Positions 33,831 through 46,114 are shown, numbered from the stretch's first letter. The stretch: 64,000 nt of DNA from Cystobasidiopsis lactophilus (GCA_001599975.1 BCIO01000004.1:1277434-1341433); one strand, 5' to 3'. The notes: generated by a model not told the origin, from the sequence alone. A program made the numbers and translations.

Positions 33831-35681
33831 ATGGCCACAGAAACTGCGACTCAAGTTATCGAGAGCCTCTCGGCCGTGTACGAAGACTCGTCTGTCTTTT
33901 ATCGCTCCTTCCACAAGGATGAGCGACCGCCGCTGGTCAAACGTGCTATTGGCACCGACATTATCTTGTCTAACGGCAAAACAGTCATGGATGCCTGCGG
34001 AGGAGCTGCCGTGGCTTGCCTGGGCTCGGGTGTGCCAGAAGTTTTGGACGCGATGAAGAAGCAGATGGACGACTTTGCCTTTGTCTACTCCGTTCCATTC
34101 ACGTCGTCCGTGGCAGAGGAGCTAGCCAAGACCTTGATTGATTCGTAGGTTCTTTCGTGTTGCACGAATTATAGTTGGCTCTTATCAAGGGAGTTGAAGG
34201 TCCGACGGAGCTTTCTCGCGGGTGGCGATCCTCTCTGGCGGCTCTGAGGCCATGGACAATGTCATCAAGGTATGCGCTTCCATCCTTTTTAACAATCGAG
34301 CTTAATGTGGAACCCAGATGGTCCGACAATACTGGTGAGGAGTCATCCATTTTCAAATCAGCACAGCTTATCGCGCCATTCAATAGGACTGAGAGCAAGC
34401 AGCCGTGAGTCCTCCTCCTCTTTATTCACTGCGCAATTTTTTCCTGACCAGTGTGAGATTCCACAGTCAACGCACCAACTTCATTGCCCGGAAAATGAGT
34501 TATCATGGAAACACGCTCGGCGCTTTGGGGCTCTGCTATCACCCTGCTCGACGAGCGATCTACGTAAGTCGACCATTTTCATCTGCCCCACCACTCATTC
34601 AACGCGTTGGGCTATGCAGGAGCCCATCTTGGCGCATGACTGCTTTCACCATGTCAGCCCAGCCTACAAGCTTCGCCACGGGCTGCCAAACGAGACGGAA
34701 GAAGAGTACACGGCCCGCCTGGCTGCTGAGCTCGATGCCAAGTTCCAAGAGCTGGGGCCGGACACCGTCGCTGCGTTTGTCGCGGAAACGGTTGTCGGCG
34801 CTACCACGGGAGCTGTCACTCCGCCAAAGGGCTACTTGAAGTGCGTCTTTCTGTGTTGTCCGCAGTTTGGCTCCTTCCTGACTGCGCAACGCAGGGCTTG
34901 CAAGGAGGTTTGCGATAAGTACGGCGCACTGTTTGTGCTTGACGAGTGAGTCTTTGTATTCTGCCGTCGCCCAATCAGATTTGAAGCCATTTATTGCAGA
35001 GTGATGAGTGGAATGGGCCGGTTGGGCACTATGCACGGCTGGCAGACTTACGGAGACGGGGTCAGGCCCGACGTCCAGGCCATTGCGAAGGGTCTGGGTG
35101 GTGGCTACCAGCCCATCGCGGCTGTGTTGGTCAACAAGCGCGTTGGTGATGCCATCAGTCAGGGCTCCGGGCGCTGGGTTGGAGGTCACACCTACCAAGC
35201 TCACCCTATGGCTTGCGCCGCTGCTCTGGCCGTCCAGAAGTACATGGCGAAGCACAACTTACTTGACAACGCGGCCAAGCAAGGGGCTTACTTGGGTCAG
35301 CTGCTCAAGGAGAAGCTGGCGGCCAGCACAATTGCCTCGCCTCACATTGCGGAGGTTCGAGGGTGCGGCATGCTTTGGGGAATCGAATACGTCCAGGACC
35401 TCAAGACCCTCGAACCCTTCCCTAAGACTCTTTCCCCTCGCTTTGCCGAGCGCGTCACCCGAGCCTGCTTCGACTACGAAGACCTTTCGATCATGGGCTT
35501 CTCTGGTGGCGCCGATGGCTTTGCCGGAGGTGAGCTTTTCGTGAGGCAAGCAGGTGGCAATCTGACTCTGTTCACAGATCACACTGTCATCGCGCCAGCC
35601 TACGTCTCTACCGCCGCTGACATCGAGACCATTGTGACCAAATTTGTGCGAGGCTTGGAGAGGGTTATCACTGCACTTTGA
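33831..35681 (+). CDS. Class III PLP-dependent aminotransferase
   Basis: About eight exons. The N-terminal exon (MATETATQVIESLS) leads to IILSNGKTVMDACGGAAVACLGS, then ILSGGSEAMDNVIK, the phosphate-binding GGSEA motif. NFIARKMSYHGNTLGALGL is the conserved YHG region. VAAFVAETVVGATTGAV and ALFVLDE-VMSGMGRLG carry the catalytic DE(V/I) pair, and AIAKGLGGGYQPIAAVL holds the Lys that binds PLP. The end is a normal C-terminal domain (VAPAYVST region and RGLERVITAL). The family includes 4-aminobutyrate and adenosylmethionine-aminooxononanoate aminotransferases. Fungal members of this subgroup have no assigned substrate. It is probably cytosolic. One tiny exon (MVRQYW) and one short exon (TESKQP) were placed from the family alignment. 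Confidence 0.88.
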
Positions 35682-36014
35682 ATCCGATGCGATTGAATTA
35701 CGATAGAGCCAATGTATCTGTTTGGAAGGATCCTGAGCGGGTACATAGATACCAACGGCGGCGCCTTGATCACGGTGGTGGCTTCGGCTCGCTAGCCACA
35801 GGTTCACCTTCCACCACGATTCGGAAGCTGCGTTCAAACTATCCTTCGCTGCCTTTCACAGTGCCAGACCTTGTGACTCTGCTGTTTATTGGCGTTGGCC
35901 TTGCATGGACCCTTTGCTTTCTCTTTGCTTCGCTGCCGACGGTCTTCAGGGAGACCAAAGTCCCCGCTCTCTGCCCCGTTCCTCGCCTCTCTTGCCGTTC
36001 GTCGACGAGTCGAT
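35682..36014. other. Intergenic stretch upstream of the SnoaL-like gene
   Basis: About 330 bases between genes on the same strand. The first half could be the 3' UTR of the aminotransferase. The second half, rich in C and T before ATG 36015, looks like a fungal promoter or 5' UTR pyrimidine tract. No RNA gene is seen. Confidence 0.4.
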
Positions 36015-36848
36015 ATGAGTGTTACGGACCAGGATATCATTGATCTCGTGAACCGAAGCAAGATTGAGCAGGTTGTGAAGACCTACTGCCGAGGAGCTGA
36101 CCGATTGGACTTGGATCTCTACAAATCGGTCTATTGGCCAGACGCTGTTGATGCTCACGGTGTTTTCGAGGGCAATGCTCACGATTTTGCGGTGTGGTGA
36201 GGCGCAGCTTCGCCAAAGCGATCGACGACGTGCCTAAAGCGTTTATTTATCGACAGGGCCCAAGACGGCATGCGGAAGGACATGCTCGCTCAGTTGCACA
36301 AGCTGGGGCAGATCTTCATTGAGTTTGATCCAAATGACAAGAACATTGCCTATGTCGAAACGTGAGTCCAAGCCAGCTCATAGACTAATGTGTTTGCAAC
36401 CTCAAAGACTCTTAGGTATTTCACGGCGTGGCATCTGCTTCCCGGAGGCGAAAAGGCCGTTCGCGCTTTCTTTGGATCAGAATATGCCGAGGCGCGCATC
36501 AAGGACAGCACGATTGATCTCGTTCGTAGGCTGCGCTTCTTCACGATTCTTGCTCTAGACCTTCTACTCACTCGTTTGGCCCAGAAACTTACATCGTGGA
36601 AGGCCGATACATGGACAGGCAGCAATGCCGCGATGGAGAGTGGAAGATCCTAAAGCGAGTGATCACATGTGAGCTGCCCTCTTTGGCTATCGACTTTCGC
36701 TCAATGAGCTTCAGTGGAGGGACATTCCGCTTATCCTCAGATGCCGGTGCCCAAGGCGGAAGAGGGACAAACTCTCAGCATGATGCTGGTCCCTGGCGTT
36801 CGAAGCCGGGATGATGTGATTTACAAGCTCAAGCGAGGTGAAATCTGA
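36015..36848 (+). CDS. SnoaL-like (NTF2-fold) protein
   Basis: Four or five exons. The start MSVTDQDIIDLVNRSKIEQV leads to the motif VKTYCRGADRLDLDLYKSVYW followed by PDAVDAHGVFEGNA, the typical entry of SnoaL_4 proteins (helix, then the Asp-rich stretch). YFTAWHLLPGG and, after a further intron, ETYIVEGRYMDRQQCRDGEWKILKR form the central beta-sheet. The last exon reads PVPKAEEGQTLSMMLVPGVR and stops at 36848. Proteins of this fold bind small hydrophobic ligands and include dehydratases and polyketide cyclases. No tailoring genes lie nearby, so it is more likely a stand-alone enzyme. The junction before the last exon (donor GTGAGC after VIT) is inferred. Confidence 0.7.
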
Positions 36849-37045
36849 ATGCGAACAGCGCTCCGAATATATGCACTGCCCTTATTGTTGCCTGCCTCTC
36901 CATCGGACAACTTTGCCTCTTTGTTTTGACCGGCTTGCCTCCCTATCCCTCCTGTGTTCGACCGGTCTGCCACCCTATCTACTGATTCTACCCTCAATTT
37001 CAGCCCCACTATACAGTCTGGGACCCATTGACAGAGTCACTCACC

Positions 37046-37607
37046 TCAAACCAAGGATTCTTGGGGGCTTCTGGGCCCAAGGTGTGGATTTGTCTTGACG
37101 AACAGGAAAAGGACTGAGCCAAATAGGCAGACGAGTACTCCAATGGCCACAAAAATCCACAGGTGAATGACCACAACAATGTGCAGGTTGGAGAGAGCGC
37201 CTTGTTCTGTGCAGCGCACCGTGTGAGTTTGTTTGCTTGTGGAGTGGGGACAGGACTCTCGCACCGGAAGCACTTCCCAAATCACAAACCGTCCCAAACC
37301 ATGTCGTCAAAATCAAGACGATTTCGAGAGTGAAGGCGGTGATGGTCATCCAGTGATCCGTGACCAGGATCCAGTTGAAGTAGTCGCAGACCTCGCTGGA
37401 GAAGATGCAGGCGACAAAGTAGGGGTGGAGCAAGGCCAATTTTCCGATGGCGGAGAATGTGCTGCTTCCGATATCATACTGGACTTTGGTGGTGTTCAAA
37501 GGTAAACTGGTGATTTTGAACCAAATGAGCAGCCAGGCGCTGGTGGCGACGATGGACAGCAGGATGGTCGGTTGCGAGCGGGTTGATTCTGCGTTCTGGG
37601 ATGCCAT
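37046..37607 (-). CDS. Four-helix membrane protein, tandem copy 1
   Basis: Two exons, 37607-37286 and 37200-37046, encode 158 residues. Four hydrophobic segments: ILLSIVATSAWLLIWFKI, LLHPYFVACIFSSEV, WMTITAFTLEIVLILTTW, and after the intron IHLWIFVAIGVLVCLF. The motif HPYFVACIFSSEVCDYF is shared with the copy at 38.2-38.8 kb, and both copies have the intron at the same place and phase. There is no signal peptide and both ends are short, so it is probably a polytopic protein with a MARVEL-like outline. The function is not known. I do not recognise the family. Confidence 0.65.
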
Positions 37608-38235
37608 TTGGGATGGTATTTGATGAGATTAAATCGGAAGATGGTAGAAGCAGAGCAAGATGCAAAGAATTAAAGTCGTTGCGGGTCAACGGCGCCGTTA
37701 CAATAACGGGTGGCGACCGGCACTGCTCGGCTTGTGGGCCGCCTAGGGGCACCTACTCCTTCATTAAGAGAGCTTGGCAGTCCTAAAGGTCACTTGATGA
37801 CAGATTGGAGGTCCAAGGCTCAGTGGCTCGGCTTTTCGGTCCCGCTGGGCAATTTGCCACTACAGCTGCTTTTAGGAATCGCACGCTGACAAGCAGGCGG
37901 TGTTCGCCGCTGCTAGAAAGCAACAAAATGGTAGAGGATTCCAGTTGACAGTTGAGTATTCGGCAGAATAAAGGCAAGCACAAGAAATCTATCTCTGCCA
38001 AGCCGTCTCGTCGTGATATCTCCCGCCATCTTTCCAATGCCTCGCCACCTCTTTAGTCCCTTTAAAACTGCATCAAACCAGTTCGTGGGGTCAACACAGG
38101 TTGAAAGTCACTCTCGCCCTAGACACCATTTATTGCCAATGCTTCCGGACACCTGTTGGTCCATTTCGAGTCTCAAAACTCTCTGGTCAAGGCAAGCCGA
38201 TAAGTTCTACCTAATGCAGAGAGAAAGATGAGGTC

Positions 38236-38787
38236 TCACAAAGAGAACCAAATCAGCACCTCCCATGCGTCGATCATCTTGACAAATGGCGCGTTCATCT
38301 TGCGAAACACAAAGTATGCTGAGCCGCACATGGCTGGTGGTAGACAGTAGATGGCGGCCACGTAGATGTGGAAGGCTAGCGCGGGGTGCAGGCTGGACCA
38401 GAAATCGTACGCTGCATGCAATGGTCAGCTCCTGCGAATCTCGGTTGAGGCAAGTCGCTCACAGCAGACAATGACTACAGCGAAGATGGCATTGATAAAG
38501 GCCAAGATGCACTCCAGACCGTATGCGGTCCTAATGCAGTACTTGGCGTTCTGCTGGGATCCTGAAGTCCAAAAGTAGTCGCAAACATCGCTAGAGAACA
38601 GGCAGGCGAGGATGTATGGATGGGCGAAGCAGACGGCGGTAACCGTTGGAGAGTAGTTGACGTCCAGGAACCGAAAGGCATTGACCAGAGTGACGCAAAT
38701 GAATCCGTAAGTTGTAATGCACACGGCGATGGCGGCGGCAGTGAAGGAGGCCAGCACCGAATCTGATCGAGTTTCTTTCTCTTGCAT
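38236..38787 (-). CDS. Four-helix membrane protein, tandem copy 2
   Basis: Two exons, 38787-38463 and 38411-38236, encode 166 residues. Segments: VLASFTAAAIAVCITTYGFI, FAHPYILACLFSSDV, ECILAFINAIFAVVIVC, and LAFHIYVAAIYCLPPAM. The shared motif reads HPYILACLFSSDVCDYF. The phase-1 intron sits after the third helix as in copy 1. The two copies are diverged outside this motif. The gap between them (37608-38235) has no visible gene. Function unknown. Confidence 0.65.
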
Positions 38788-38970
38788 GTTGTGAGGCCTT
38801 CAACTTGGTTGTCCTGGGAAGAAAGAGTGGAGACGAGACATTCAACGAAGCCGTTGAAATGTGAAGTTTGTGGGCGGCTGATATGGTTGTTGGTCGACTT
38901 ATGGGAATACACAATATAGCAACTTTCAGCATTGAAACTACGAAGAAAGGTCCGGAGAAAAGGAGCGCAC

Positions 38971-41696
38971 CTAACACGGCATGTCGAAGAAGTCGCTCCG
39001 CCAACTCTCGTCGGCCGATGTAACCTCTTCCGTGACTTGCGCCGCATGTTCAGCCAGAGCTTTGTCGACGACGAGAGTATCCGCGGCCTCTTTAGCCGAC
39101 AGCACAAGCTGTGCTCCAGCTGTAGCGTATTCTTCAGCCTGCTCCAAGCCCGCCGTTGCGGCGGCATCGGCCTGAGCTGCGATCCGTCCAGCTGATCCGC
39201 CTCCATGTGATCCGTGTGGACCTATGCGATCTGGTCCATGTTCTTCCGGCAGCAAGTTGGCAACTCCGATGGCGAGCTTGAAGGGGGCATCGTCGGGGTC
39301 AATGACCACGCCCCTGGCCGTCAGATGGGCCGAGTTCAAGATCCCAGGTTCGTCTTCCTGGAGCGCTGGAGTAGGTTGTCCGCTTGCTCCATCTTCCTCG
39401 GTCTGCTTCCATTGCGAGAACGCGAGCAACCAGCTCTCGCTCAGAGAATAGCCGCCCATCTGAAGGCTGTGCGCCATCTCTGATATTTCATAGACAGCCG
39501 CGTCGGCAGCCTCAATGAAAGACTTGAGCTGGGATGATAAAATGTAGCGTAAGCCGATGCGAAGACCGAATCTGGCGATGGGCCGGGCCAAGTAGAACAG
39601 GAGCCAATGCCGCGTTTTCGTCAGATTGAGGTCGACGTCAGGGATGGAGACGTCCACAGAATTGATTTTGAGGAAATGACCCTCTTTGGCTGACTTGGAC
39701 GGTCCGGGAGGCTTTGAAGGCGCAGCGAGAATGAGTGGTTCGAGGAGCTCGAAGTCGATCTTGGCTTCGAGCCCGCGTTTGAGAAGCGAGACAGCCACCA
39801 ATCCCGATTCTTCTCTGAAAAAAGGGATCCAGCTGTTTTTGCGCTTGAGCCAGAAGGAAACGCTTTCGATGGCGAACTGCAGGCCACGAATGTAAAGCGT
39901 GCCGCTGCCATCAAATGTGAGACCGGCGCCGGGATCTACATCTGCTCGCCGCTGTAAAGTGTAATCGGTCGATTGGTGTAGTTTGACCAGCGTCGGCAGA
40001 AGATTGAACTTGGTGATCAAAAAGTCATCGAGAAGAAAGTCCAGCCCGGGCGAGACAAACTCGGTGCGCGGCACCGGTACATAGGCTATGACAGTCGCAA
40101 GGCGAGGCAGGAACACCTCTAAGATGTCTGCGATAAGGCGATATTTGCTGAGACCGACACCGCTGCATGCTCTACTTGAGCTTGAGAAAGACAGGCAAAC
40201 GTGCCAGCACTCACCCAGCCGCGATATTCACGCAAGAGGCCACCAAGACCAGAGATGCGTTTCTAAGAAAGAGCAGGTTTGGATCGTTCAAGGCGGCAGA
40301 ATACAGATCCACTGTCCGGCGAAGCATGGTGTCCAGATCCTTCTGCCATTGGCCTTCCGACTGATGCAGCCGGACAGCACGGTCGTAAAGCTCTTCAGCC
40401 CTTCTCCCGGCAGCCGAGGAAGTCGCATAAGTCGCATCAGATAGAAGATCCTTGACGTAAGCCTGCAAAGATCCCAAAAAGTCGGACAGTTCCTTGTTCG
40501 TCTTCAGGTGAGTACCGAACTGAGCGAAGGCGTCCAAAACTGGCTGCACTGGTCGACCGCAAAGATCTTCGAGGAGACCCTTGAAAGCTTGGAGGGCGTC
40601 GTGTGCGTGCGCCTGGTCATCCTGAATGGACACGTCAATGTCTGGGTTCACGACGGCGTCCTGCACCGCTTCAACCACCTCTTGAGACTTCTCGACGTAT
40701 TTAGAAAGTAGTTCTAGAAGGATGACGGCCGCTTGAGCTGCGTGCGGGCTCTCCCGAATTCGATTGACCAACTGGCATAGTCATTCTCCGGTCAAAGCTG
40801 TCTCGCTGCCCGCTGAAGAGGGTAAAGCTTACGCTATGAAACCGATTCAAAACCGTCTCCTTGATGTCCTGCTCTGCCGAAAGGGCGGCCCGGCCCTTCG
40901 TCGTCGACGCATCCGCCGCGGCTTCCAACACGACCTCTTTGACCTCCTTCACCGACTCGACGAGGTGGTCCGTTTGCTCTTTCAGATCTTCTCCAGTCTC
41001 GTCGAACTTCTCCGTTTCGACCTTCTCATCCGGTCGTAGGATGTCCGCCACTTCATCCGCCACCTCAGCCACGTCGGAGGAGGCATCCGCCAGAGTCATC
41101 CGGGCCAGGTTGAAGAAGTCGTCCAAGATGCTTTGGCTCGAGGCTAGGATGTTGGACATGAGCAAGCGGACCAAAGCGCTGATGGCGAACAAGAACGCGC
41201 GGGCATCTTCCTTGACATCCTCTTTCGCGGGCAGCTTTCCTTTGGCTATTTTGAAGCACTCAGACTCGTAAATAGATTGTCAAAAGTAAGAGATCCACAA
41301 ACCGGATGGCGCTTCGACGTCCAGACTGACGCTCGCTCGCTTGAAATGCCAAATGAAATCTTGCAAAGCGTCGTGGGACAAGCGGGCATTCAAGAACCGA
41401 ATCAAGGCAGCCAGAAAAGCTCTGAACCGAGTGACCAGCTCCACCAAGTCCCCGGAGTAGCGCTGGGGCTGGCCAGCCTGAGCCGGCTCATCGAGCGAGA
41501 GCAGGTCGGAATTGAGGAGTTTCGATAGGAAGTCGACGATTTGGGCTGTCGATGGTAGCTTGCCTGATTGTAGGGCACCGTAGATCTGTCCTAGGTGGAT
41601 GAAGAACGAGGGGGAGGGCGGTTCCAAGTCGATGGCAAGGTGTGACGCAGATGTCGAGGCCAGCAGCGGCGTTCTCTCCGTGCTTTCAGAGGCCAT
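38971..41696 (-). CDS. HAM1-like protein (fungal HAM1_N and HAM1_C domains)
   Basis: At least four exons, starting MASESTERTPLLASTS at 41696. The N-terminal half matches the HAM1-like N-terminal domain (IYGALQSGKLPSTAQIVDFL and LVELVTRFRAFLAALIRFLN). A long helical region follows (ESVKEVKEVVLEAAADA and LQAFKGLLEDLCGRPVQPV). The C-terminal half matches the former DUF4449 or HAM1-like C-terminal domain (VSFWLKRKNSWIPFFREES, then LDEDFELLE-type strands and HFLKINSVDVSIPDVDLNL). In Neurospora this family was linked to hyphal fusion. The end is Ala/Glu-rich. The C-terminal domain resembles lipid-binding folds, so lipid transfer is possible, but that is inference. Likely cytosolic. Confidence 0.75.
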
Positions 41697-41951
41697 CAGT
41701 CAGGCTCTTTTTAGTCGTAGAAAGGAGACAGGTGAAAGCAGGCCGCCACTAGAAGCAGCTGGTGTGCGGGGGACAAGGGCGGCAGAACGCTCTCAGAAGC
41801 TTTTTGGGCTCTCAGAGTCCTCAGAAGTGGTCTGCAAGAGGGTGCACTGCACTCTCAGATTCGACCATCGAGCAAGCGATAAGCGCCAGAGGTACAAGGA
41901 ACGAAAGCCTTCAAGTTGTTATTGAGAACTGGCCTCCTCTTCTCTTGAAGC

Positions 41952-43754
41952 TCAGCTCAAGACATCTGTAATGCCCTTCAAGCCCTTCATCATCGTAATG
42001 ATGATGTCAGAACGACTTGCGTTAAAAGTAGGCTGAAGGAGAAATCTCGAGCAACAAGCCAATACTGACGGCGAGAGTGACCGCGAGGTGGCAAGGCCGG
42101 CACGAAAGCAACTTTGCGAGAGATCCAGCTCGACCTGTAAAAGAGAGATCGTCAAAGAGGAACAACGACAGTTGTGTGGGGAAGGTCTCTCTTACCCTAT
42201 ACGGCGATGGCTCCATCTGTGCGGCTTGCATTGGAAAGATCTCCACAGAGATGAAAGGAAATGCTGAACGCACCTGCACCCAATTAGGGCTTCAAGGTGC
42301 CGAATCAAGCAACGACGATATCCGATCTTCAGCTGTGGTAGCAGATTCCAAAGTCAGCGTCTTAATGGGATCGCTTGAGTGAAAACCGCGAACGCACCTC
42401 CAGCCCTCGCAAGGCTTGTCTTATACACGTCATAGAGACAATGTAATAGAGTGCTCTTCGTATGCAGATGACCAGGGTGCCCAGAGCTTTCGACAGCGCC
42501 AACTGTAAGCTGGTGTTCTGAATTAGACCAACCACCATAACGCGGATGAAAGGGAGGCCACTCTTACAGGAAAGAATGGCATACACCAAGCCGGTGCCAG
42601 GCTCATCTTGCAAGAATGCTGTGCTCAAAGCAACAGTTGACCAGAGCATGAGGAGATGCGAGCACCACCAGTCTGTAAGAAGCGCAAGCGCATGAAAACA
42701 CAGCAACGCTGTACAGTGAGAGTCTTCTTACCTCGAGCACTGCAGAGTAAAGCGAACGAGTTGGGCCCTTCAAGCTGCCACCGGCCTCTCGCCGCTCGGG
42801 TTGCTCGCCCTCCTCGACCGCCTGAGCACATCCCGGCACGCTTCTCCTGTGAGCCGAACAATCCTGTGAGCCGACCGTTGGTAGAGATGAAGCCGGCTAG
42901 GGCGAAAGGCAATTCGACGCACCGATTTCCAACACGCCCTCGACGCCCGCCTGCTCGAATGACCGCAGGGCCGGTTCCCACGAGCCCCAAAGCAGGTCGG
43001 CCTTCCTCTTTGCCGGGTCGGTGGTCGCTTGCAGCTCTTTCAATCTGTTCGACTCATCTCACCATTTATCTCTCGAGACGAGATGTACGGGGATGCCTTG
43101 AACGAACCTCCTAGGCAGGTCCAACAAGGGCGGCAGGTCGACGAGCGGGTCAAACGTGTCCTTGTCGTACCGCTTCTCCTTCAAGCCGGCGACGGGCGCG
43201 TACAGGAGCGAGGTGGACAGCTGCTCGATGCTCTCGAAGCCCGACTTGAGCGCCTCCAAGCTCTGGTCGAGCGACTCGGCGCGGGACTTCATCTTGCGGA
43301 TCGTGTCCGAGGCGTCGATCAGCTCGTGGTGGTGGTTGTACACGAGCGACTGGCGCTCCGAGTCGAGCTCGCGGATCTCGTTGAGCAGGTCGACGTCCCT
43401 GTTGAGCAGGTCTGGCACCGAGGCCGAGTTGTAGAGCTGCTGGAAGATGGCCGAGGTGTCTGACCGTCCTCGAGCAAAGGTAAGCTTGAAGACAAGCTGA
43501 GGAAGGGACGAGGAAAACGGACCTGCTTCGACGGGCGCAGCTGGTGCAGCTTGAGGCTCGCTGCCGCCCAATCCGTCTGCGCAATCCTTAGCTTTTGCTC
43601 TTGTCTGTGCATTGTTGACACCGTACAATACTGCTTGAGCCTCCTCTTGGCCTGTGTCCACGCTCTAGCCATCAACTCTGGCAACAACTGATGGAGGGTC
43701 TGCGCTGCTCACCGTCGTGCGCTCCAATCCGCCCTGCGATGAGGTCCTGGACAT
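41952..43754 (-). CDS. VPS51: VPS51, GARP/EARP tethering complex subunit
   Basis: The start at 43754 (MSRTSSQGGLERTT) joins over introns to AKRRLKQYYGLGG, the classical VPS51 entry RRxLxxYYGL. Next come FQQLYNSASVPDLLNRDVDL, EIRELDSERQSLVYNHHHEL and IDASDTIRKMKSRAESLDQS, the conserved coiled coil that binds the other GARP subunits. Further exons read KADLLWGSWEPALRSFEQAG and EACRDVLRRSRRASNPSG. From about 42700 to 41952 there are more exons with good splice signals, but I could not decide their frames; a piece ending IIITMMKGLKGITDVLS may be the C-terminus. GARP tethers endosome-derived vesicles to the trans-Golgi network. The first half is secure, the 3' end is not. Confidence 0.75.
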
Positions 43755-44235
43755 GATCTTAGGCGACAGCGTTGTCGACGACGCGGAGGACGCCGCTGAG
43801 GCCACTCGAGCCATGGCGTCGCTCATCGTTGGCCTCCAAGGAGGTCACGCGTCTCGACGTCGACTTGCTCCTCATTGCATGCTGTTCCTCCTTAACCAGC
43901 GCGTCCACAGGCCACTGTACACTACTACAGCTTCTATGATGCACATCATCGCCCAACGAGAGGCCCAGCAGAAGCAGCAGAGCGCGAAAAAGGCCCACCG
44001 CTGGCGCGACGCGTTTGTTAACGGCCATCTTGACTTCGAATCAAGCTATTTGCCACCACAGTGGCACCAGAAGCGCCAGGATGGCTCCAACAGGCCACGA
44101 CCAGCGCTGAAATCTCTTGCTCCCGTACGAGCACTTTCCAGCTTCCCCCGAAAGGTCAAAAAAGTTCGCCGCTTGCCCGCTGCCTCCCCCTGTCTTTTGC
44201 CCTTTGCCCACCTACACCTACACTACCTGCCTACT
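43755..44235. other. Divergent intergenic region between VPS51 and an unknown gene
   Basis: About 480 bases. A minus-strand frame (43759-44028) with a hydrophobic start lies just before VPS51 and looks like chance. The last 80 bases before 44236 are CT-rich, as in a fungal 5' UTR. Confidence 0.4.
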
Positions 44236-45615
44236 ATGCCGTTCTCCATGGACAGCATTTCCTCCCCGCGCATCCAGAAGAAGGTAGGCTTGCTCACCGC
44301 TGTTGCCAGCCTGCTCTCCCCTCTAAATTCCAAGTTGCCACCAGACGTCTCCCAAGGCCTTCATCAAGCGCTGCACCAAAATCCTGGCCAAGCCATTCGT
44401 ACGTGGACGCCTCCACATTTGACATGGGCCGCTCGCTAAGTTGCTGCCTGGCTCAACAGACTCGCGCGGCCTCAAAGTCGACTTGCTCTCCACCGCCGTC
44501 GTCCGCCGCCTCGTCGAGCACCTCGTCGAGCTTCCTTGCCGATGTCGTTGTCCTTCCAACTTTGCTTTACCAAGTGAGCCTTCCGAATCGTCCGCTTCCC
44601 ACAGAGCCAGGTCTAATCTTCGCCAACAACAGAACCAACCGGCCATTGCTGCCAATGAACTCTCGTCTGGCAAGCCCCGTTTGAGCCGCCGCAATGCTGT
44701 GAGCTTGTTCTCCCACATTGGCGACTTTGCCCTTCTGAGCGCTGACCTGGCTTCATGTTCGCACAGATGCGCGGGCGCTCGGAGGACAAGCTGGCGACTT
44801 CGGTTGCTTCTTTCCGCCGCAAATTCGCTCTTCGACTGGAGCAGCCACTCGGCTCCACCTTTACTGACGATCAGTCTTCCATCGGAGACCAGACCTCCTC
44901 GGCCTCTGTCGCCATCACCCAGGACCAGGCTTCGCCTATCCCTGACTCGCACGAGGTTGAGAGCTGGCTCGATGCCCTGCCTCTGAAGTTTGCTGTCGTA
45001 TTGGATGACCTGTTGCTTGAAGAAGACGACGACGGCGCCATCATCTCGGACTCGATCTCGATCACTGGCTCGCACTCAGGCCTGGCTTCGGACCCGATTC
45101 GCTTGGACAACGAAGCTTCGTCTTCAACTGCTGACTTCAGGGACTCGGATTCGGGCTCGGACTCGTTCTACCTCGACGACGTGCTGGCGCAATTCGAACG
45201 CCTCGCCCTCGAGGTCATTTCGCTGCCGGTGCCAGCTGACCCTCATCACATCTCGCAGACTGACGCTGCCTCGGAAATGCTCTCGCGCATTGGCCGTGCT
45301 TTCGGGTCTGATACCGACAGCATTTGCGATGAGGCCTTCGACTGTGACAGCTCGAACCTGGTATCCGCGATGCTGGCTTCCCAGGAAGACTCGCACGACG
45401 CCACTCTCTGGCGCATCGGCCAAGCTTTCGGTCATGACGGCCATGACAACGACAACAGCTGCAGCTTGGAGATGGCGGACAGCGCGAGCGCCGACTTGGC
45501 CTCCAGGATGCTGGCCTCGGTGGTCAGCACAGGTCAAGTCGGCCGCAACACTTTGCCGGTCATCCGAAACGTGGCAGCTCTAAAGCCTGGCTACCGGTTG
45601 CCACCCAGCCTTTGA
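44236..45615 (+). CDS. Acidic, Ser-rich disordered protein, unknown
   Basis: Five exons are inferred. MPFSMDSISSPRIQKK is followed by TSPKAFIKRCTKILAKPF, a basic helix, and a Ser-rich piece (SSSTSSSFLADVVVLPTLL). After NQPAIAANELSSGKPRLSRR the last exon (44765-45615) carries MRGRSEDKLATSVASFRRKF and a long Asp/Ser-rich stretch. Two internal repeats stand out: MLSRIGRAFGSDTDS and LWRIGQAFGHDGHD, each about 15 residues and each close to a piece reading SAMLASQ or SRMLASV. The repeats suggest a motif that binds a partner. No domain is recognised. The basic start and acidic rest resemble a nuclear or cytosolic regulator. Confidence 0.6.
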
Positions 45616-46114
45616 GCTGATCTCGTGGCCGCTCGGGCTCTTGGTGCGGACCAAATGCCTTTGGCACGCTGATTCTCGTTTTCTCTCTGTTTCTTCTTCG
45701 CATTTCTCTACTCTGTATCGCTATCAATGGACAAGGAATTTCTGTATCACCGTGTAAAATGTACAAAACTCGAGTCTGCAATTGCTCTTGCCATTTTCTG
45801 CTCAAAGTCCTCTGAACGCCTCTTTCAAAGAGCTCCCTCCCGTGAGATGTGGAGTGCAATCAAATGCCATTGCATACATGGAGAGGGAACGTGAAGTGCG
45901 ATGACAAGGATCCTATCTGTGAACAAGCCCCGGCATACTCAAAACCCTAAAGAGAAGACCCGAAGTGACAAAGCGCGTGTGCAGGTTGCTGCTGCATGAA
46001 GAAAAAGAAGAAGCGTCCCTGGAACGATTACAGAAAAGTTGCGAGGAGAGGCGACAAGGAACGTTGTGGGCGTTTTTTGGTGTGGCGTAAAGAGAGAGGG
46101 AAGGCGAGGGAGGT
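45616..46114. other. Convergent 3' region
   Basis: About 500 bases between two converging stops. Rich in T and in CT tracts (near 45660-45720). It shows no coding pattern and presumably holds both 3' UTRs. Confidence 0.4.

Noticed and set aside
33831-36848. Aminotransferase and SnoaL-like genes as a biosynthetic cluster
   Set aside because: No synthase, transporter or regulator lies near; both are common stand-alone genes.
43759-44028. Minus-strand ORF with a hydrophobic start upstream of VPS51, as a signal-peptide gene
   Set aside because: It overlaps the promoter and has no conserved pattern; the VPS51 start at 43754 explains the nearby conserved sequence.
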